Part shown: positions 42,023 through 51,696 of the stretch, one piece after another
Layout of the letters: every line of letters begins with the position of its first letter
How positions within the stretch are numbered: position 1 is the stretch's first letter
From: Acidaminobacterium chupaoyuni
GTDB lineage: Bacteria; Bacillota; Clostridia; Oscillospirales; Butyricicoccaceae
NCBI GenBank assembly: GCA_047936785.1
Contig: CP176394.1
Reading direction: 5' to 3' (one strand)
DNA length: 64,000 bases
The notes under the pieces: model-generated
Told to the model about the DNA's origin: nothing
Seen by the model: the letters and a program-made list of their open reading frames with translations, nothing else
Database searches by the model: none
Program-made: the position numbers and the translations under genes

Positions 42023-43474
42023 ATGATACTGAAAATGGTAGATTCCTGCCCGTGTCAGGTGGATACGGTGATTCGTTTCGTGAAAGAAAACACAGCGCCG
42101 CAGTTCAGCTGCCCCACACTGCAGGCCGCTTATGAAGCCGCTTATGCCGGCGATGACACCACTTTGGCCGCGGGTTCGCTGAAAACCTATCGCCTGCGCC
42201 TCAAAGAAAACCATTTCGTCAACCTGCTGGTGATGGGCTTTGATTGCTCGCGCCCCAGCGCGTTCGATGATTTCCGCAAAGCCCTCAACAAGATCGGCGC
42301 GGAACTCAACGCTTTGAAAGCAAAAAAAGTGTTTTTTGATTCGGTCACCAAGCTGGTGTTTGCCGATAAAGAAGAGATCGTTCGCCAGGTGGGCATGACT
42401 TTGCCCCTCAGCGAATATGCGTTTGACAAATACATGATCAAAAAAGCGGAGATCACCCCCAAAGAAGTATATCTGCTGGGCGATGCCGCGCTGGAAGCGG
42501 CGCTGCAGGAAGGCGCCTCCATCGCAGAAGGCATCCATATTGCCCGCGATCTCGTCAACGAACCCGCCGAAGATCTGACCCCGGCTGAACTGGCCAAACG
42601 GGCGGAAGAACTGGGCAAGCAATATGGCTTTGAAACAGAAATTTTCGATGACAAAGCTTGCGAAGCCATGGGCATGGGCGCCTTTTTGGCCGTGGGCCGC
42701 GCCAGCGTGAATAAACCCAAGCTGATCGTCATGCGTTATCATGGCAATGGCAACGCCGTGGCCAAGGGCATCATCGGCAAAGGCCTTTGCTATGATTCCG
42801 GCGGATTATACCTGAAAAACGGCGCGGGCATGTCAAGCATGAAAGGCGATATGGCGGGCAGCGCCGCCGTCATCGGCGCCATGTGCGCCATCGCGGCAAA
42901 CAAGCTGAAAGAAAATGTGGTGACAGTGGTCGCCGCCTGCGAAAACATGGTGGATGGCGCGGGCTATCGCAACGGCGATATCGTGCATACCATGGCCGGC
43001 AAAAGCGTTTTCGTGGCCAGCACAGATGCCGAAGGCCGCCTGACCATGGCCGATGCCATCACTTATATCATCCGCAAAGAAAACATCGACAGCATCATCG
43101 AATTATCCACGCTCACCGGTTCCTGCGCCAATTTCTTTGGCAAGGTCTGCGCCGGCGCGCTGTCTACCGATGACGCCATGTTCGAAAAAGTGGCTTCGAA
43201 AAGCCGCGTAACAGGCGAAAAATATGGCAGAATGCCTGCTTACGATGAATACAGAGAGTATATTAAATCTGATATTGCCGATTTGTATAACAGCTCGGCC
43301 GAAGGAGCGGGCGGCATCTGCGCGGGCCTTTTCCTCGATGAATTCAAAGAAGATAAGCCGTTCCTGCATCTGGATGTGGCCGGCATGACTTTTGCAAAGA
43401 GCAAGAGCGAAGGCCAGCCTGCGGGCGGCACAGGCTTCGGTGTGAAAACCGTTTACCAATATATCAAAGGCTAA
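42023..43474 (+). CDS. Leucyl aminopeptidase (M17)
   Basis: 483-residue dizinc aminopeptidase. The C-terminal catalytic domain has GKGLCYDSGGLYLK (metal Lys/Asp), MKGDMAGSAAV and the signature STDAEGRLTMADA (usually NTDAEGR; Ser replaces Asn). AAAGGAG seven bases before the ATG at 42023 sets the start. Cytoplasmic peptide turnover. A possible promoter lies in the A/T-rich 41890-41970. Confidence 0.92.
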   Translation: MILKMVDSCPCQVDTVIRFVKENTAPQFSCPTLQAAYEAAYAGDDTTLAAGSLKTYRLRLKENHFVNLLVMGFDCSRPSAFDDFRKALNKIGAELNALKAKKVFFDSVTKLVFADKEEIVRQVGMTLPLSEYAFDKYMIKKAEITPKEVYLLGDAALEAALQEGASIAEGIHIARDLVNEPAEDLTPAELAKRAEELGKQYGFETEIFDDKACEAMGMGAFLAVGRASVNKPKLIVMRYHGNGNAVAKGIIGKGLCYDSGGLYLKNGAGMSSMKGDMAGSAAVIGAMCAIAANKLKENVVTVVAACENMVDGAGYRNGDIVHTMAGKSVFVASTDAEGRLTMADAITYIIRKENIDSIIELSTLTGSCANFFGKVCAGALSTDDAMFEKVASKSRVTGEKYGRMPAYDEYREYIKSDIADLYNSSAEGAGGICAGLFLDEFKEDKPFLHLDVAGMTFAKSKSEGQPAGGTGFGVKTVYQYIKG

Positions 43475-43634
43475 AACACCGGGCGTTTCAAAACAGAATG
43501 GGTGCGCTGCAAAACGGAACGGTCAAGACCGTTCCCTGCAAGAGATCGTGTTCGGATCGTTTTCCGGCGCCGCTTGCAGGGGCAAAATCTTGGCCCTGCC
43601 CCAATTTGCGGCGCACCCATTTTTGTGGAAGAGA

Positions 43635-43893
43635 AGAAGCCGGGCAGCCGAGAAGCCGGACAGCCGAGAAGCCAGACAGTCGAAAGCCGGACAGCCGAGA
43701 AGCCGGACAGTCGAAAGCCGGACAGTCGAAAGCCAGACAGTCAAGAGCCGGACAGCCGAAAACCGGGCAGCTGAAAGTCAGGTAGTCAAGAGCTAGCCAG
43801 CGGAAAGCCGGTCAGTCGAAAGCCGGACAGCCGAGAAGCCGGTCAGCCGAAAGCCGGACAGCCGAGAAGTCAGACAGTCAAGAGCCGGACAGC
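43635..43893. repeat. Degenerate tandem array of a 15-16-bp unit
   Basis: About 17 copies of (G)AAGCCGGACAGYCGA with drift (GGGCAG, CAGACAG, GGTCAG variants). Because the unit is 15 or 16 bases the array is open in all three forward frames, giving repeats such as KPDSR or SKAGQ, but no ribosome site or good start precedes it. It lies in the 500-base gap between leucyl aminopeptidase and rny, where 43475-43634 shows no gene. Confidence 0.88.
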
Positions 43894-43917
43894 CCGGCAT
43901 GACGAACGAAAAATATA

Positions 43918-43957
43918 AAAAATACGCCTTGGGCCGTTGCGGCTCAAGGCGTATTTC
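43918..43957 (-). terminator. Terminator of rny
   Basis: AAATACGCCTTGGGCC and GGCTCAAGGCGTATTT pair (one G-T) around GTTGC. Confidence 0.85.
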
Positions 43958-43981
43958 ATAAAAGTTCAGAGAAAAACAGGT

Positions 43982-45535
43982 TTATTTTGCGTATTCGATT
44001 GCGCGGGTCTCGCGCACGACATGCACTTTCACCTGGCCGGGATAGCTCATTTCTTCTTCGATCTTCTTGGCCAGATCGTGGGCAAGAAGGATCATCTGGT
44101 CGTCTTTCACGATCTCGGGCTTCACGATGATGCGAATCTCGCGGCCGGCCTGGATGGCGAAGGATTTTTCAACCCCTTCAAAGCTTTCGGCAAGCTCTTC
44201 CAGCTTTTCAAGGCGTTTGATGTAAGCTTCCAGATTTTCGCGGCGTGCGCCGGGGCGCGCGGCGGAAATGGCATCGGCGGCCTGAACAAGGCAGGCAACC
44301 ACGGTTTTTGCTTCCACATCGCCGTGGTGGGCCTCGATGGCGTGGATAACTTCCGGCGATTCTTTATATTTCTTGGCCAGATCCACACCGATGGCCACAT
44401 GGGAACCTTCCACTTCGTGGTCGATGGCTTTGCCCAGGTCATGCAGCAGACCGGCGCGCTTGGCCAGCGTCACATCGGCGCCCAGCTCGGCGGCCAGCAG
44501 ACCCGCAATGTGGGAAACTTCGATCGAATGGTTCAAAACATTCTGGCCATAGCTGGTGCGGTAACGCATGCGGCCCAGAATTTTGATAATATCGGGATGT
44601 AAGCCGTGAACGCCTGTTTCAAACATGGCGCGCTCGCCTTCCTGCTTGATGGTGGCTTCCACTTCGGCGCGGGCTTTATCCACCATTTCCTCGATGCGTG
44701 CGGGATGGATGCGGCCATCGCTGATGAGTTTTTCAAGGGCGATGCGGGCCACCTCGCGGCGAACGGGGTCAAAGGAAGAAAGGGTAATGGCTTCGGGGGT
44801 ATCATCGATAATCAGATCCACACCGGTGAGTGTTTCCAAAGCGCGGATGTTGCGCCCCTCGCGGCCGATGATGCGGCCTTTCATCTCATCGTTGGGCAAA
44901 GGCACCACCGAAACGGTGACTTCGCTGGCGTGATCGGCGGCGCACCGCTGAATGGCGGTGGCAATGGCTTCACGCGCGCGGGAATCGGATTCTTCTTTCA
45001 GTTGTTGATCGATCTCTTTCAGCTTCACGGCGGCGTCGTGGCGGGCTTCTTCTTCCACCTGCGCCAACAGATAGGCCTTGGCCTCTTCGGCGGTAAAGCC
45101 GGAAATCTTTTCAAGCATTTCCATCTGGCTTTGTTTGACGGTTTGGATCTCTTCCAGATGTTCTTCGGATTCTTTCAGTTTCTGGTTCAGCTTCTCTTCT
45201 TTTTTGTCAATCGTTTCATATTTGCGATCAAGGGATTCTTCTTTTTGCTGCAATCTGCGTTCTTGCTTTTGCAGATCGTTGCGGCGTTCTTTTACTTCGC
45301 GGTCAAACTCTGAACGGTTTTTATAAATTTCTTCACGCGCTTCCACAACAGCTTCGCGTTTCTTGGATTCCGCCGATTTGATGGCGTCGTTCAAGATGAG
45401 CTTTGCTTCTTCTTCCGCGCTTCCTATTTCCTTTTCAGCGATATTTTTTCTGTATATAAAACCGGTAAAAATGCCGATTACTATGCCCAGAACAAACACT
45501 ACTACTGAAATCAAAATGGTAATGGGTAATGGCAA
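43982..45535 (-). CDS. rny: Ribonuclease Y
   Basis: 517-residue endoribonuclease that starts mRNA decay. One N-terminal membrane helix (residues 5-28), a long coiled coil (about 30-200), a KH domain ([21 protein letters not shown]) and an HD domain ([23 protein letters not shown]). AGGAGG seven bases upstream supports the TTG start at 45535, which gives the usual length. Confidence 0.96.
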   Translation of the reverse strand: MPLPITILISVVVFVLGIVIGIFTGFIYRKNIAEKEIGSAEEEAKLILNDAIKSAESKKREAVVEAREEIYKNRSEFDREVKERRNDLQKQERRLQQKEESLDRKYETIDKKEEKLNQKLKESEEHLEEIQTVKQSQMEMLEKISGFTAEEAKAYLLAQVEEEARHDAAVKLKEIDQQLKEESDSRAREAIATAIQRCAADHASEVTVSVVPLPNDEMKGRIIGREGRNIRALETLTGVDLIIDDTPEAITLSSFDPVRREVARIALEKLISDGRIHPARIEEMVDKARAEVEATIKQEGERAMFETGVHGLHPDIIKILGRMRYRTSYGQNVLNHSIEVSHIAGLLAAELGADVTLAKRAGLLHDLGKAIDHEVEGSHVAIGVDLAKKYKESPEVIHAIEAHHGDVEAKTVVACLVQAADAISAARPGARRENLEAYIKRLEKLEELAESFEGVEKSFAIQAGREIRIIVKPEIVKDDQMILLAHDLAKKIEEEMSYPGQVKVHVVRETRAIEYAK

Positions 45536-45620
45536 AATAGTTCCTCCTTCTCTATATAATAGTAGCGTTCATTTTGCAAAAGCAAAAAAATGCTTAAAAA
45601 ATGCAGAATGACACTAATTT

Positions 45621-45649
45621 ATTTTATATCCAATCAGAAGAAGTGTCAA
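45621..45649 (-). promoter_or_regulatory. Promoter of rny
   Basis: TTGACA (45649-45644) and TAAAAT (45626-45621) with a 17-base spacer on the minus strand, about 85 bases before the start. Confidence 0.65.
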
Positions 45650-45702
45650 GATAATATACAAATCGCTTTTCCAATAAGCGGAACTTTTTGTTCAGGGCGC
45701 AG

Positions 45703-45739
45703 AAAAACCCCCGCAAAATAAGTCATCTTTGCGGGGGTT
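45703..45739 (-). terminator. Terminator of the sleB-like gene
   Basis: AACCCCCGCAAA and TTTGCGGGGGTT enclose ATAAGTCATC; on the minus strand the stem is followed by a T-run. Confidence 0.85.
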
Positions 45740-45757
45740 ATGCCCAAAAGTGTTATT

Positions 45758-46447
45758 TTATTTGGCAAAAACATGCTTGCCGATGCGGGCGATCACGGGG
45801 CGGCTGTAGATCCACTTATTCGTGGTTTTTGCCGGGTTATAATAATAGATGGCCCCGCCCGAAGGGTCCCATCCGTTCATGGCGTCGCGGGCGGCGCGGC
45901 GTGAAATTTCGGCGATGGGCTCGTTGAACTGCCCGTCGTTCAAAGCCGAAAAAGCGCCCGGCTGATAAAGCACGCCCGCCAGCGTGTTGGGGAAAGAAGG
46001 ATGCTTGACCCTGTTGAGGATCACCGCGCCAACGGCCACCTGGCCTTCATAAGGCTCGCCGCGCGATTCCGCCGAGATCATGCGGGCCAAAAGATAAAGG
46101 TCGTTGTCGAGCCCCGCGCTCTGGCCCGATTGGGAACCGCCCGTGGCGACCATGCCCAGCGCTTTCTGGGTGGAAATGCCCACGATGCCGTCTTCCGTCA
46201 GGCCGTTTTTGCGCTGGAACCATTTCACGGCTTTTTCGGTGGCGGCGCCGAAAATACCGTCTGTGCTGCCTTCATAATAGCCCCAGTTTTTCAATTTTTG
46301 CTGAATGGTGCGCACGGGTTCGCCGCTGCTGCCTTTTTGATAGACCGCCGCTTTGGCGGGCAGCAGCAGGCAGCAGAAAAGCCCGATCACCATAAGATTG
46401 ACTAAAAAGAGCGCCGCAAACCGACGCAGAACAGTGGAATGGCGCAT
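45758..46447 (-). CDS. sleB: Spore cortex-lytic enzyme SleB-like
   Basis: 229 residues: signal peptide (to about AKAA), a peptidoglycan-binding domain (VRTIQQKLKNWGYYEGSTDGIFG, about 45-100) and a Hydrolase_2/SleB catalytic domain (ISAESRGEPYEGQVAVGAVILNRV) with its catalytic Glu. The family degrades spore cortex during germination. AAAGGA nine bases before the ATG at 46447 selects it over an upstream ATG. The partner ypeB is not adjacent. Confidence 0.87.
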   Translation of the reverse strand: MRHSTVLRRFAALFLVNLMVIGLFCCLLLPAKAAVYQKGSSGEPVRTIQQKLKNWGYYEGSTDGIFGAATEKAVKWFQRKNGLTEDGIVGISTQKALGMVATGGSQSGQSAGLDNDLYLLARMISAESRGEPYEGQVAVGAVILNRVKHPSFPNTLAGVLYQPGAFSALNDGQFNEPIAEISRRAARDAMNGWDPSGGAIYYYNPAKTTNKWIYSRPVIARIGKHVFAK

Positions 46448-46551
46448 AAAAACCCGTCCTTTTTTCATATTTTCTATTATTGTGGTTGAAAAAAGGCATA
46501 TTATTCATATATGATAGAGTTTAAAAGAGACGACCTGACGGAGGAAGCACG

Positions 46552-47286
46552 GTGATTCGAAACGAAAAACTTTTCGATGGCTTTACGCTTTTGCAAAGCG
46601 ATGATTTTTTCAAATTGACGCAGGATAGCGTTTTGCTTTCGGAATGGCTGAAACTGAAAAAAGGGCAGCGGGCGCTGGAACTGGGAACAGGCTGCGGCGG
46701 GCTGTGGCTGCTGGCGGCCGCGAAAAACCCCGGCTGCCGCATCGACGGGCTGGAGCTGCAGGAAGGCGCGTTGGCCATCGCCCGCGAAAATCAGCGCCAA
46801 AACGGGCTGGAAGAACAGGGTGAGCTGATTCAGGCCGATCTGACCGTGTGGAACGGCAGGCATCAATATGATGTCTGCTTTTGCAACCCGCCTTATTTTG
46901 AGCCGCAAAAAACACTCACGGCGCCTCATCCGCCGCGGGCGGCAGCCCGCAGCCAGCAGGCCTGTTCGATGGAAGCGGTTTGCGCGGCAGCAGGGCGGGC
47001 CCTGCGCCAGGGCGGGCTTTTTTATTTTTGCTTCCGCCCCGGCAACTGGGAAAACGCCCAGAACGCCCTGATGAAAAACGGGTTCGCCTTGAAACGCCTG
47101 CGCATGGTGCACCAAACGGCGGAAAAACCGGCGCAGCTGATGCTGTGCTGCGCGGCTTATGGCGGCGGGGCATGGCTCGAAATCGAGCCGCCGCTGCTTT
47201 TAAAAGAGCTTTCGGGCGAAGAAAGCATGGAATATCGGCGGATTTATCGCCGCCATCAGCAAGAAAACAGAAAAGAGGAACAATAA
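46552..47286 (+). CDS. tRNA1(Val) (adenine37-N6)-methyltransferase-like (TrmN6/YabB)
   Basis: SAM-dependent N6-adenine methyltransferase. Motif I ALELGTGCGGLWLLAA and the catalytic CNPPYFEPQ, the N6-A methylase signature, are present in 244 residues. GTG start after GGAGGAA. In Bacillus the same order yabB-(yazA)-rsmI occurs, and here rsmI follows by two bases, supporting the assignment. Confidence 0.88.
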   Translation: MIRNEKLFDGFTLLQSDDFFKLTQDSVLLSEWLKLKKGQRALELGTGCGGLWLLAAAKNPGCRIDGLELQEGALAIARENQRQNGLEEQGELIQADLTVWNGRHQYDVCFCNPPYFEPQKTLTAPHPPRAAARSQQACSMEAVCAAAGRALRQGGLFYFCFRPGNWENAQNALMKNGFALKRLRMVHQTAEKPAQLMLCCAAYGGGAWLEIEPPLLLKELSGEESMEYRRIYRRHQQENRKEEQ

Positions 47287-47287
47287 T

Positions 47288-48124
47288 ATGGCCGGCAAAT
47301 TATATATCGTTTCCACCCCCATCGGCAATCTGGGCGATTTTTCGCCCCGCGCCCAGCTGGTTTTGGCCCAGGTGGATTTCATTGCGGCGGAGGATACCCG
47401 CGTGGGGGCCAAGCTTTTGAACAAATTCGAGATCAAAAAGCCGCAGGTGAGCTATTTCGAGCATAACCGCAAAGCCAAGGGGCAGCAGATCGCCGAACGC
47501 ATTCTGGCGGGCGAAAATTGCGCGCTCATCACCGATGCGGGCACCCCCGCCATCAGCGACCCGGGCACCGATCTGGTGGCCATCTGCGCCGAGATGGGGG
47601 TGGAAGCGGTGGCGGTTCCCGGCTGCTGCGCGGCCGCGGCGGCGCTTTCCATTTCGGGCATGGAATGCGGCCGCTGGTGTTTTGAAGGCTTTCTTTCGGT
47701 GAACAAAAAAAGCCGCCGCGAACATTTGGCGGCGGTGAAAAACGAAACACGCACCATGGTGTTTTATGAAGCGCCCCATAAGCTGCTGAAGACTTTGCAG
47801 GATTTTTACGCGACCTTCGGCCAGCGCAAGATCGCCCTTTGCCGCGAGATCACCAAGCTGCATGAGCAGGTGCTGCGCATGACCCTTTCGGAAGCGGTGG
47901 AATATTATCAGGAGCATGAGCCGAAGGGCGAATTCGTTCTGGTGGTGGCGGGGGCCGACCAGCCCCTGCAGGAAGAAAGCGGCCCCGACCCCATGGAACT
48001 GGTGGGCGGCCTTCTGGAAGAGGGAAAAAGCATCAGCGAAGCGGTGAAAACCGTTTCGCGCCAGCTGAACCTGCCGAAAAACGCGCTGTATCAGCAGGCA
48101 CTGGAAGCATTTTCAGAAAAATAA
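47288..48124 (+). CDS. rsmI: 16S rRNA (cytidine1402-2'-O)-methyltransferase
   Basis: Tetrapyrrole-methylase-fold enzyme modifying C1402 in the ribosomal P-site region. STPIGNLGDFSPRA opens the protein and DAGTPAISDPGTDLV and FYEAPHKLLKTL are family signatures; 278 residues. Second gene after the TrmN6-like gene. Its end overlaps the convergent spmB gene by 12 bases. Confidence 0.94.
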   Translation: MAGKLYIVSTPIGNLGDFSPRAQLVLAQVDFIAAEDTRVGAKLLNKFEIKKPQVSYFEHNRKAKGQQIAERILAGENCALITDAGTPAISDPGTDLVAICAEMGVEAVAVPGCCAAAAALSISGMECGRWCFEGFLSVNKKSRREHLAAVKNETRTMVFYEAPHKLLKTLQDFYATFGQRKIALCREITKLHEQVLRMTLSEAVEYYQEHEPKGEFVLVVAGADQPLQEESGPDPMELVGGLLEEGKSISEAVKTVSRQLNLPKNALYQQALEAFSEK

Positions 48125-48625
48125 AAGCCGCACGGCGAAAGCCGCCGCCACATATGCCGCAAAATCGCCGATCAACGCCGCCGCCGCCGCATAGCGCGTG
48201 TTTTTGGTGCGCAGATAGGCGCTGTAAACGGCGATCGTATAAAGACTGGTTTCGCTGGAGCCAAGCATCACCGCCGCCACAAGGCCGGGATAGCTCTGCG
48301 GGCCGGTCTTTTTTATGATCTCGCTGCCCAGGGAAAGAGCGCCGCTGCCGCTGAACGGGCGCAGCAGCGCAAGGGAGATGCATTCCTGGGGGATGCCCAG
48401 AAAATCAAACACGGGCCGCAGGAAAAACGAGAACATCTCGATGGCCCCCGAGGCCTGCAGCATGGCGATCAGCGTGAGCATCACCAAAATGGCGGGGAAG
48501 ATGGAAAGCACCGTTTCAAGCCCTTTTCGCGCGCCTTTCAAAAAAGCGCTGTAAACATCGCAGCCGCGCCAGAGGGCATAAACGGCCGTGAAAGCCGTTA
48601 ACGCGGGGATGACCCACGCCGTCAT
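48113..48625 (-). CDS. spmB: Spore maturation protein B
   Basis: 170-residue membrane protein of the SpmB (Gate domain) family, needed for normal spore core dehydration in Bacillus. AMLQASGAIEMFSFF, FLGIPQECISLALLRPFSGSGAL and MLGSSETSLYTIAVY are characteristic. Start at ATG 48625 overlaps the spmA stop (ATGA), implying coupled translation. Confidence 0.9.
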   Translation of the reverse strand: MTAWVIPALTAFTAVYALWRGCDVYSAFLKGARKGLETVLSIFPAILVMLTLIAMLQASGAIEMFSFFLRPVFDFLGIPQECISLALLRPFSGSGALSLGSEIIKKTGPQSYPGLVAAVMLGSSETSLYTIAVYSAYLRTKNTRYAAAAALIGDFAAYVAAAFAVRLLFF

Positions 48626-49197
48626 GGCCGCCACACTTTCGAAAACAACTTTGCGGCCGTCAGCGCCGCCGCCACGGAAGCAATGCTGGCCAGCCACACG
48701 GCGGGCAGAATATCGAAAGGCTCGGCGGCGCCGGCGGCGGCCCGCACCGCGGCGATATTGGTGGGGATCAGCTGGATGGAAGCGGTGTTCAGCACCAGCA
48801 GGCGCAGCACCGCATCGCCCGAAGAACTGCCGCAAAGCTCGCTCAGGCGGCCCGCGGCCTTCAGCCCCGCCGGCGTGGCCGCGCTGCCCAGCCCCAAAAG
48901 GTTCGCCGCCATGTTTTGAGAAAGCGACTGGCAAAGGGCCTCATCCCGGCGATAGCGCCCGAACAGCAGACGGATCAGCGGCGAAAACAGGCGCGCAATG
49001 CGATCGGTGAGGCCGCTTTCATTCATCACTTCCAGCAAACCCGACCAAAAACACAGCACGCCGCCGATGGAAAGCACCAGATTTACGGCATTTTTTGCCC
49101 CTTGGGCCAGCGCCGAAGAAACCTCGGAAAGGTTACCGCTAACCAATCCGAAGAAAAAGGAAAAAATAAGAAACAGGCAAATCAGCTTCGTCATCAT
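48622..49197 (-). CDS. spmA: Spore maturation protein A
   Basis: 191-residue membrane protein of the SpmA (nucleoside-recognition/Gate) family. VLSIGGVLCFWSGLLEVMNESGL, NLLGLGSAATPAGLKA and LNTASIQLIPTNIAAVRAAAG are diagnostic. GAGGAA precedes two consecutive ATGs (49197 and 49194); either may be used. Operon with spmB. Confidence 0.9.
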   Translation of the reverse strand: MMTKLICLFLIFSFFFGLVSGNLSEVSSALAQGAKNAVNLVLSIGGVLCFWSGLLEVMNESGLTDRIARLFSPLIRLLFGRYRRDEALCQSLSQNMAANLLGLGSAATPAGLKAAGRLSELCGSSSGDAVLRLLVLNTASIQLIPTNIAAVRAAAGAAEPFDILPAVWLASIASVAAALTAAKLFSKVWRP

Positions 49198-49378
49198 AAT
49201 CGATTCCTCGCCGTCAAACAAAATTTTAGGGTGAATTAATAAATTTATGAAACTCAAATAGCAATATAAGAATGTAAAAAAGCAAATTCGAGCAGAAATC
49301 AGAGACCTTTTATACAAAATAGTCAAATAAAGCACTTCAACAGGCTAAAATATTAACAAATTAGTCACACTTTTGTAA

Positions 49379-49407
49379 TTGACACTTTTTGTCATATTTG
49401 ATATGCT
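49379..49407 (+). promoter_or_regulatory. Promoter of the AbrB-like gene
   Basis: TTGACA (49379-49384), 17 bases, TATGCT (49402-49407), followed by GAAGGAGAA before the ATG at 49448. The -35 lies in an A/T-rich divergent region shared with spmA. Confidence 0.65.
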
Positions 49408-49447
49408 TATCACATGATGAAAATAACATACAGGAAGGAGAAAAAAT

Positions 49448-49702
49448 ATGAAAGCAACAGGAATTGTTCGAAACATTGACGAATTGGGCAGAATCGTTCT
49501 CCCCATCGAGTTACGCCGCACCCTGGGCATTAATATTAAAGACCCCATGGAAATATACATGGAAGGCTCATCGATCGTGTTGAAAAAGCATGAGCCCAAC
49601 TGTGTGTTCTGCGGAAGCTCGAAGAAAGTCAGCGAATTCAAAGGCAAGAACATCTGCGAAAACTGCCGCAAGGAACTGATGGAAAACAACCAGGAAAAAT
49701 GA
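49448..49702 (+). CDS. AbrB/SpoVT-type transition-state regulator with zinc motif
   Basis: 84 residues. The N-terminal swapped-hairpin DNA-binding domain is clear (TGIVRNIDELGRIVLPIELRR). The C-terminal part has CVFC and CENC, a likely zinc site, as in AbrB/Abh paralogues of Clostridia. Probably a global regulator at the growth-to-sporulation transition. Own promoter and terminator. Confidence 0.92.
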   Translation: MKATGIVRNIDELGRIVLPIELRRTLGINIKDPMEIYMEGSSIVLKKHEPNCVFCGSSKKVSEFKGKNICENCRKELMENNQEK

Positions 49703-49721
49703 AAGCACCCTCTCCTCTTCT

Positions 49722-49755
49722 AAAAAGCACCCGATGCCACAACGGGTGCTTTTTT
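49722..49755 (+). terminator. Terminator of the AbrB-like gene
   Basis: AAAAAGCACCCG and CGGGTGCTTTTTT with an intervening ATGCCACAA loop. Confidence 0.9.
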
Positions 49756-49866
49756 CTATGTGCAGAAAAACGAAACTTCACAAAATTTCATGGCGGATTG
49801 CACAGTTTCGGAGCTTAATTTTCTATGCTGCTTTGCAAAAACAGCCCTGCATTTTAATGGAAAGTT

Positions 49867-49875
49867 TGGTATAAT
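49867..49875 (+). promoter_or_regulatory. Extended -10 before the first M20 gene
   Basis: TGG-TATAAT at 49867-49875 is 62 bases before the ATG at 49938; no clear -35. Confidence 0.45.
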
Positions 49876-49937
49876 AAAAACCAAATAGACATAAAGTGTA
49901 TCGCTGGAAAATCGAACGCTAAAGGAGACAGGATAAA

Positions 49938-51311
49938 ATGCTGAAACAGGAACGCATGGAACAACTGATGAATCTGGTGGCCGGGCAGCGCGAGCTGATG
50001 TTTGCGGCCGAGCGCCATATCTGGCAAAACCCCGAAACCGGTTACCGCGAATGGAAGACCAATGAGTATATGAAGGAAGCCTTTGAAAAAATGGGCTACA
50101 CTTTGACGATGGCGGGCAATATCCCCGGGTTTTATACCGATCTGGATACCGGCCGCCCCGGCCCCAAGCTGCTCATCATGGGCGAAATGGATAGCCTGAT
50201 CGTTTCTACCCACCCCGAATGCGACCCCGAAACAGGGTTTGTGCATGCCTGCGGCCACCATGCTCAGGCTTCCGCGCTGATGGGCATTGCCGCGGCGCTG
50301 AAACAGCCCGGCGCGCTGGATGGCATGAGCGGCTCTATCCGCCTGATGGCTGTCCCCGCCGAAGAGCTCATCGAGATCGGCTATCGTGAGACCTTGCGCC
50401 AGAAGGGCCTCATCAAATATTTCGGCGGCAAAGTCGAATTTATGTATCGCGGCTTTATGGATGACTGCGATATCGCGCTTTTGGTGCATACCAGCAATAT
50501 GGGCGAGAAAAAAGGCATCGGCGTGGGCGTTGGCAACAACGGCTGCCTGACGAAAAACATCAATTACATCGGCGTTTCCTCTCATGCGGGCGGCGCGCCC
50601 CATATGGGCGTCAACGCGCTGTATGCGGCGAACCTGGGGCTTAATGCCGTCAATGCTCTGCGCGAAACTTTCCGCGAGCAGGATTATATCCGCTTCCATC
50701 CCATCATCACCAAGGGCGGCGGCGCGGTGAACGCCATCCCCAATGATGTGCGTGTGGAAAGCTATGTGCGCGGCGCCAGCGTAGAAGCCATCGTCGCCAA
50801 CAACGCCAAGATCAACCGCGCGCTGGCGGCTTCCGCCGCGGCCATGGGCGCCAATGTGGAACTGCAGGATCGCCCCGGCTATTTCCCGCTTTATAATAAT
50901 GAAATGCTCAACGACATCACCTGTGATATCGTGAAACAGGCCTTTGGCGAAGATCATCTGGAAATCGACCATAAGTGGGGCACCGGCTGCACGGATATGG
51001 GCGATGTTTCCTGCGTGATGCCCACGGTGCAGCCCTATTGCTCGGGCGCCTGCGGCACGGGCCACGGTTCCGATTACGGCATCAGCGACCCCGAATCGGC
51101 GCTGGTGACTTCGGCCCAATATCAGGTGCTGATGGCGGAAGCGCTGCTGAGCGATGATGCCAAGCTGGGCCGCAAAGTGGTTGAAAGCTCCAAAGTGCTT
51201 TATCCCAACAAAAAAGATTATTTCGAAGCGGTGGATAAGATCTTCCTGGATAAGAAGGCCGTTGTCTGCAACGAAGACGGCACCGTCACACTGGATTATC
51301 AGAATTTATAA
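49938..51311 (+). CDS. M20 family amidohydrolase, copy 1
   Basis: 457-residue metallo-amidohydrolase of the M20/AbgB-type group. HACGHHAQASALMG carries metal ligands, PAEELIEIGYRE the catalytic Glu, and SSHAGGAPHMGVNALYAA begins the lid domain; late TDMGDVSCVMPTVQPYCSG provides further ligands. AAAGGAG precedes the ATG. It is about four-fifths identical by eye to the next gene and shows a tandem duplication. Substrates of the family are N-acyl amino acids or aminobenzoyl-glutamate; no clue here. Confidence 0.88.
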   Translation: MLKQERMEQLMNLVAGQRELMFAAERHIWQNPETGYREWKTNEYMKEAFEKMGYTLTMAGNIPGFYTDLDTGRPGPKLLIMGEMDSLIVSTHPECDPETGFVHACGHHAQASALMGIAAALKQPGALDGMSGSIRLMAVPAEELIEIGYRETLRQKGLIKYFGGKVEFMYRGFMDDCDIALLVHTSNMGEKKGIGVGVGNNGCLTKNINYIGVSSHAGGAPHMGVNALYAANLGLNAVNALRETFREQDYIRFHPIITKGGGAVNAIPNDVRVESYVRGASVEAIVANNAKINRALAASAAAMGANVELQDRPGYFPLYNNEMLNDITCDIVKQAFGEDHLEIDHKWGTGCTDMGDVSCVMPTVQPYCSGACGTGHGSDYGISDPESALVTSAQYQVLMAEALLSDDAKLGRKVVESSKVLYPNKKDYFEAVDKIFLDKKAVVCNEDGTVTLDYQNL

Positions 51312-51351
51312 GAAACGGTTCCCGCCTTTCGGCGGCAGACCAAAGCGAAAC

Positions 51352-51385
51352 AAAAGCTCTCTGCCTGCCCGGCAGAGAGCTTTCT
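51352..51385 (+). terminator. Terminator after M20 copy 1
   Basis: AAAGCTCTCTGCC and GGCAGAGAGCTTT form a perfect stem around a short loop. Confidence 0.85.
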
Positions 51386-51526
51386 TTGCATGGCGGCCGC
51401 CCCCATATCCCCCATAAAAACGGCGGTGGCGGCGCAAAACAGCGGTTTCAACAAAGAGAAAAACAAAAATTCTCTGAAAAATTTCGGAAAAGTTTATAAA
51501 AGGAACTTCTGTTTAGAGATTAAACT

Positions 51527-51535
51527 TGATATAAT
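51527..51535 (+). promoter_or_regulatory. Extended -10 before the second M20 gene
   Basis: TGA-TATAAT at 51527-51535 starts a leader of about 155 bases that has a CACGGCCC/GGGCCGT hairpin (51564-51588). With its own terminator upstream, copy 2 is transcribed separately from copy 1. The 385-base gap holds no gene. Confidence 0.5.
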
Positions 51536-51696
51536 CATTGCAAGGGGAGTCGGGAGATCCTCCCACGGCCCGCCCGCGGTGTGGGCCGTCTGCGACCCTT
51601 TAGGGTGGCATCAAAACATCGTGACCGCAGCAACCAAAACATCGAAGCAAACGCAGGATAACGCCCTTCGGGACGGTGAAAAGGAGAAGATTTGAA

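Noticed and set aside
43498..43796. Three overlapping forward ORFs through the 15-16-bp repeat array
   Set aside because: All three frames are open because of the repeat unit; no ribosome site, and the unit length is not constant in codons.
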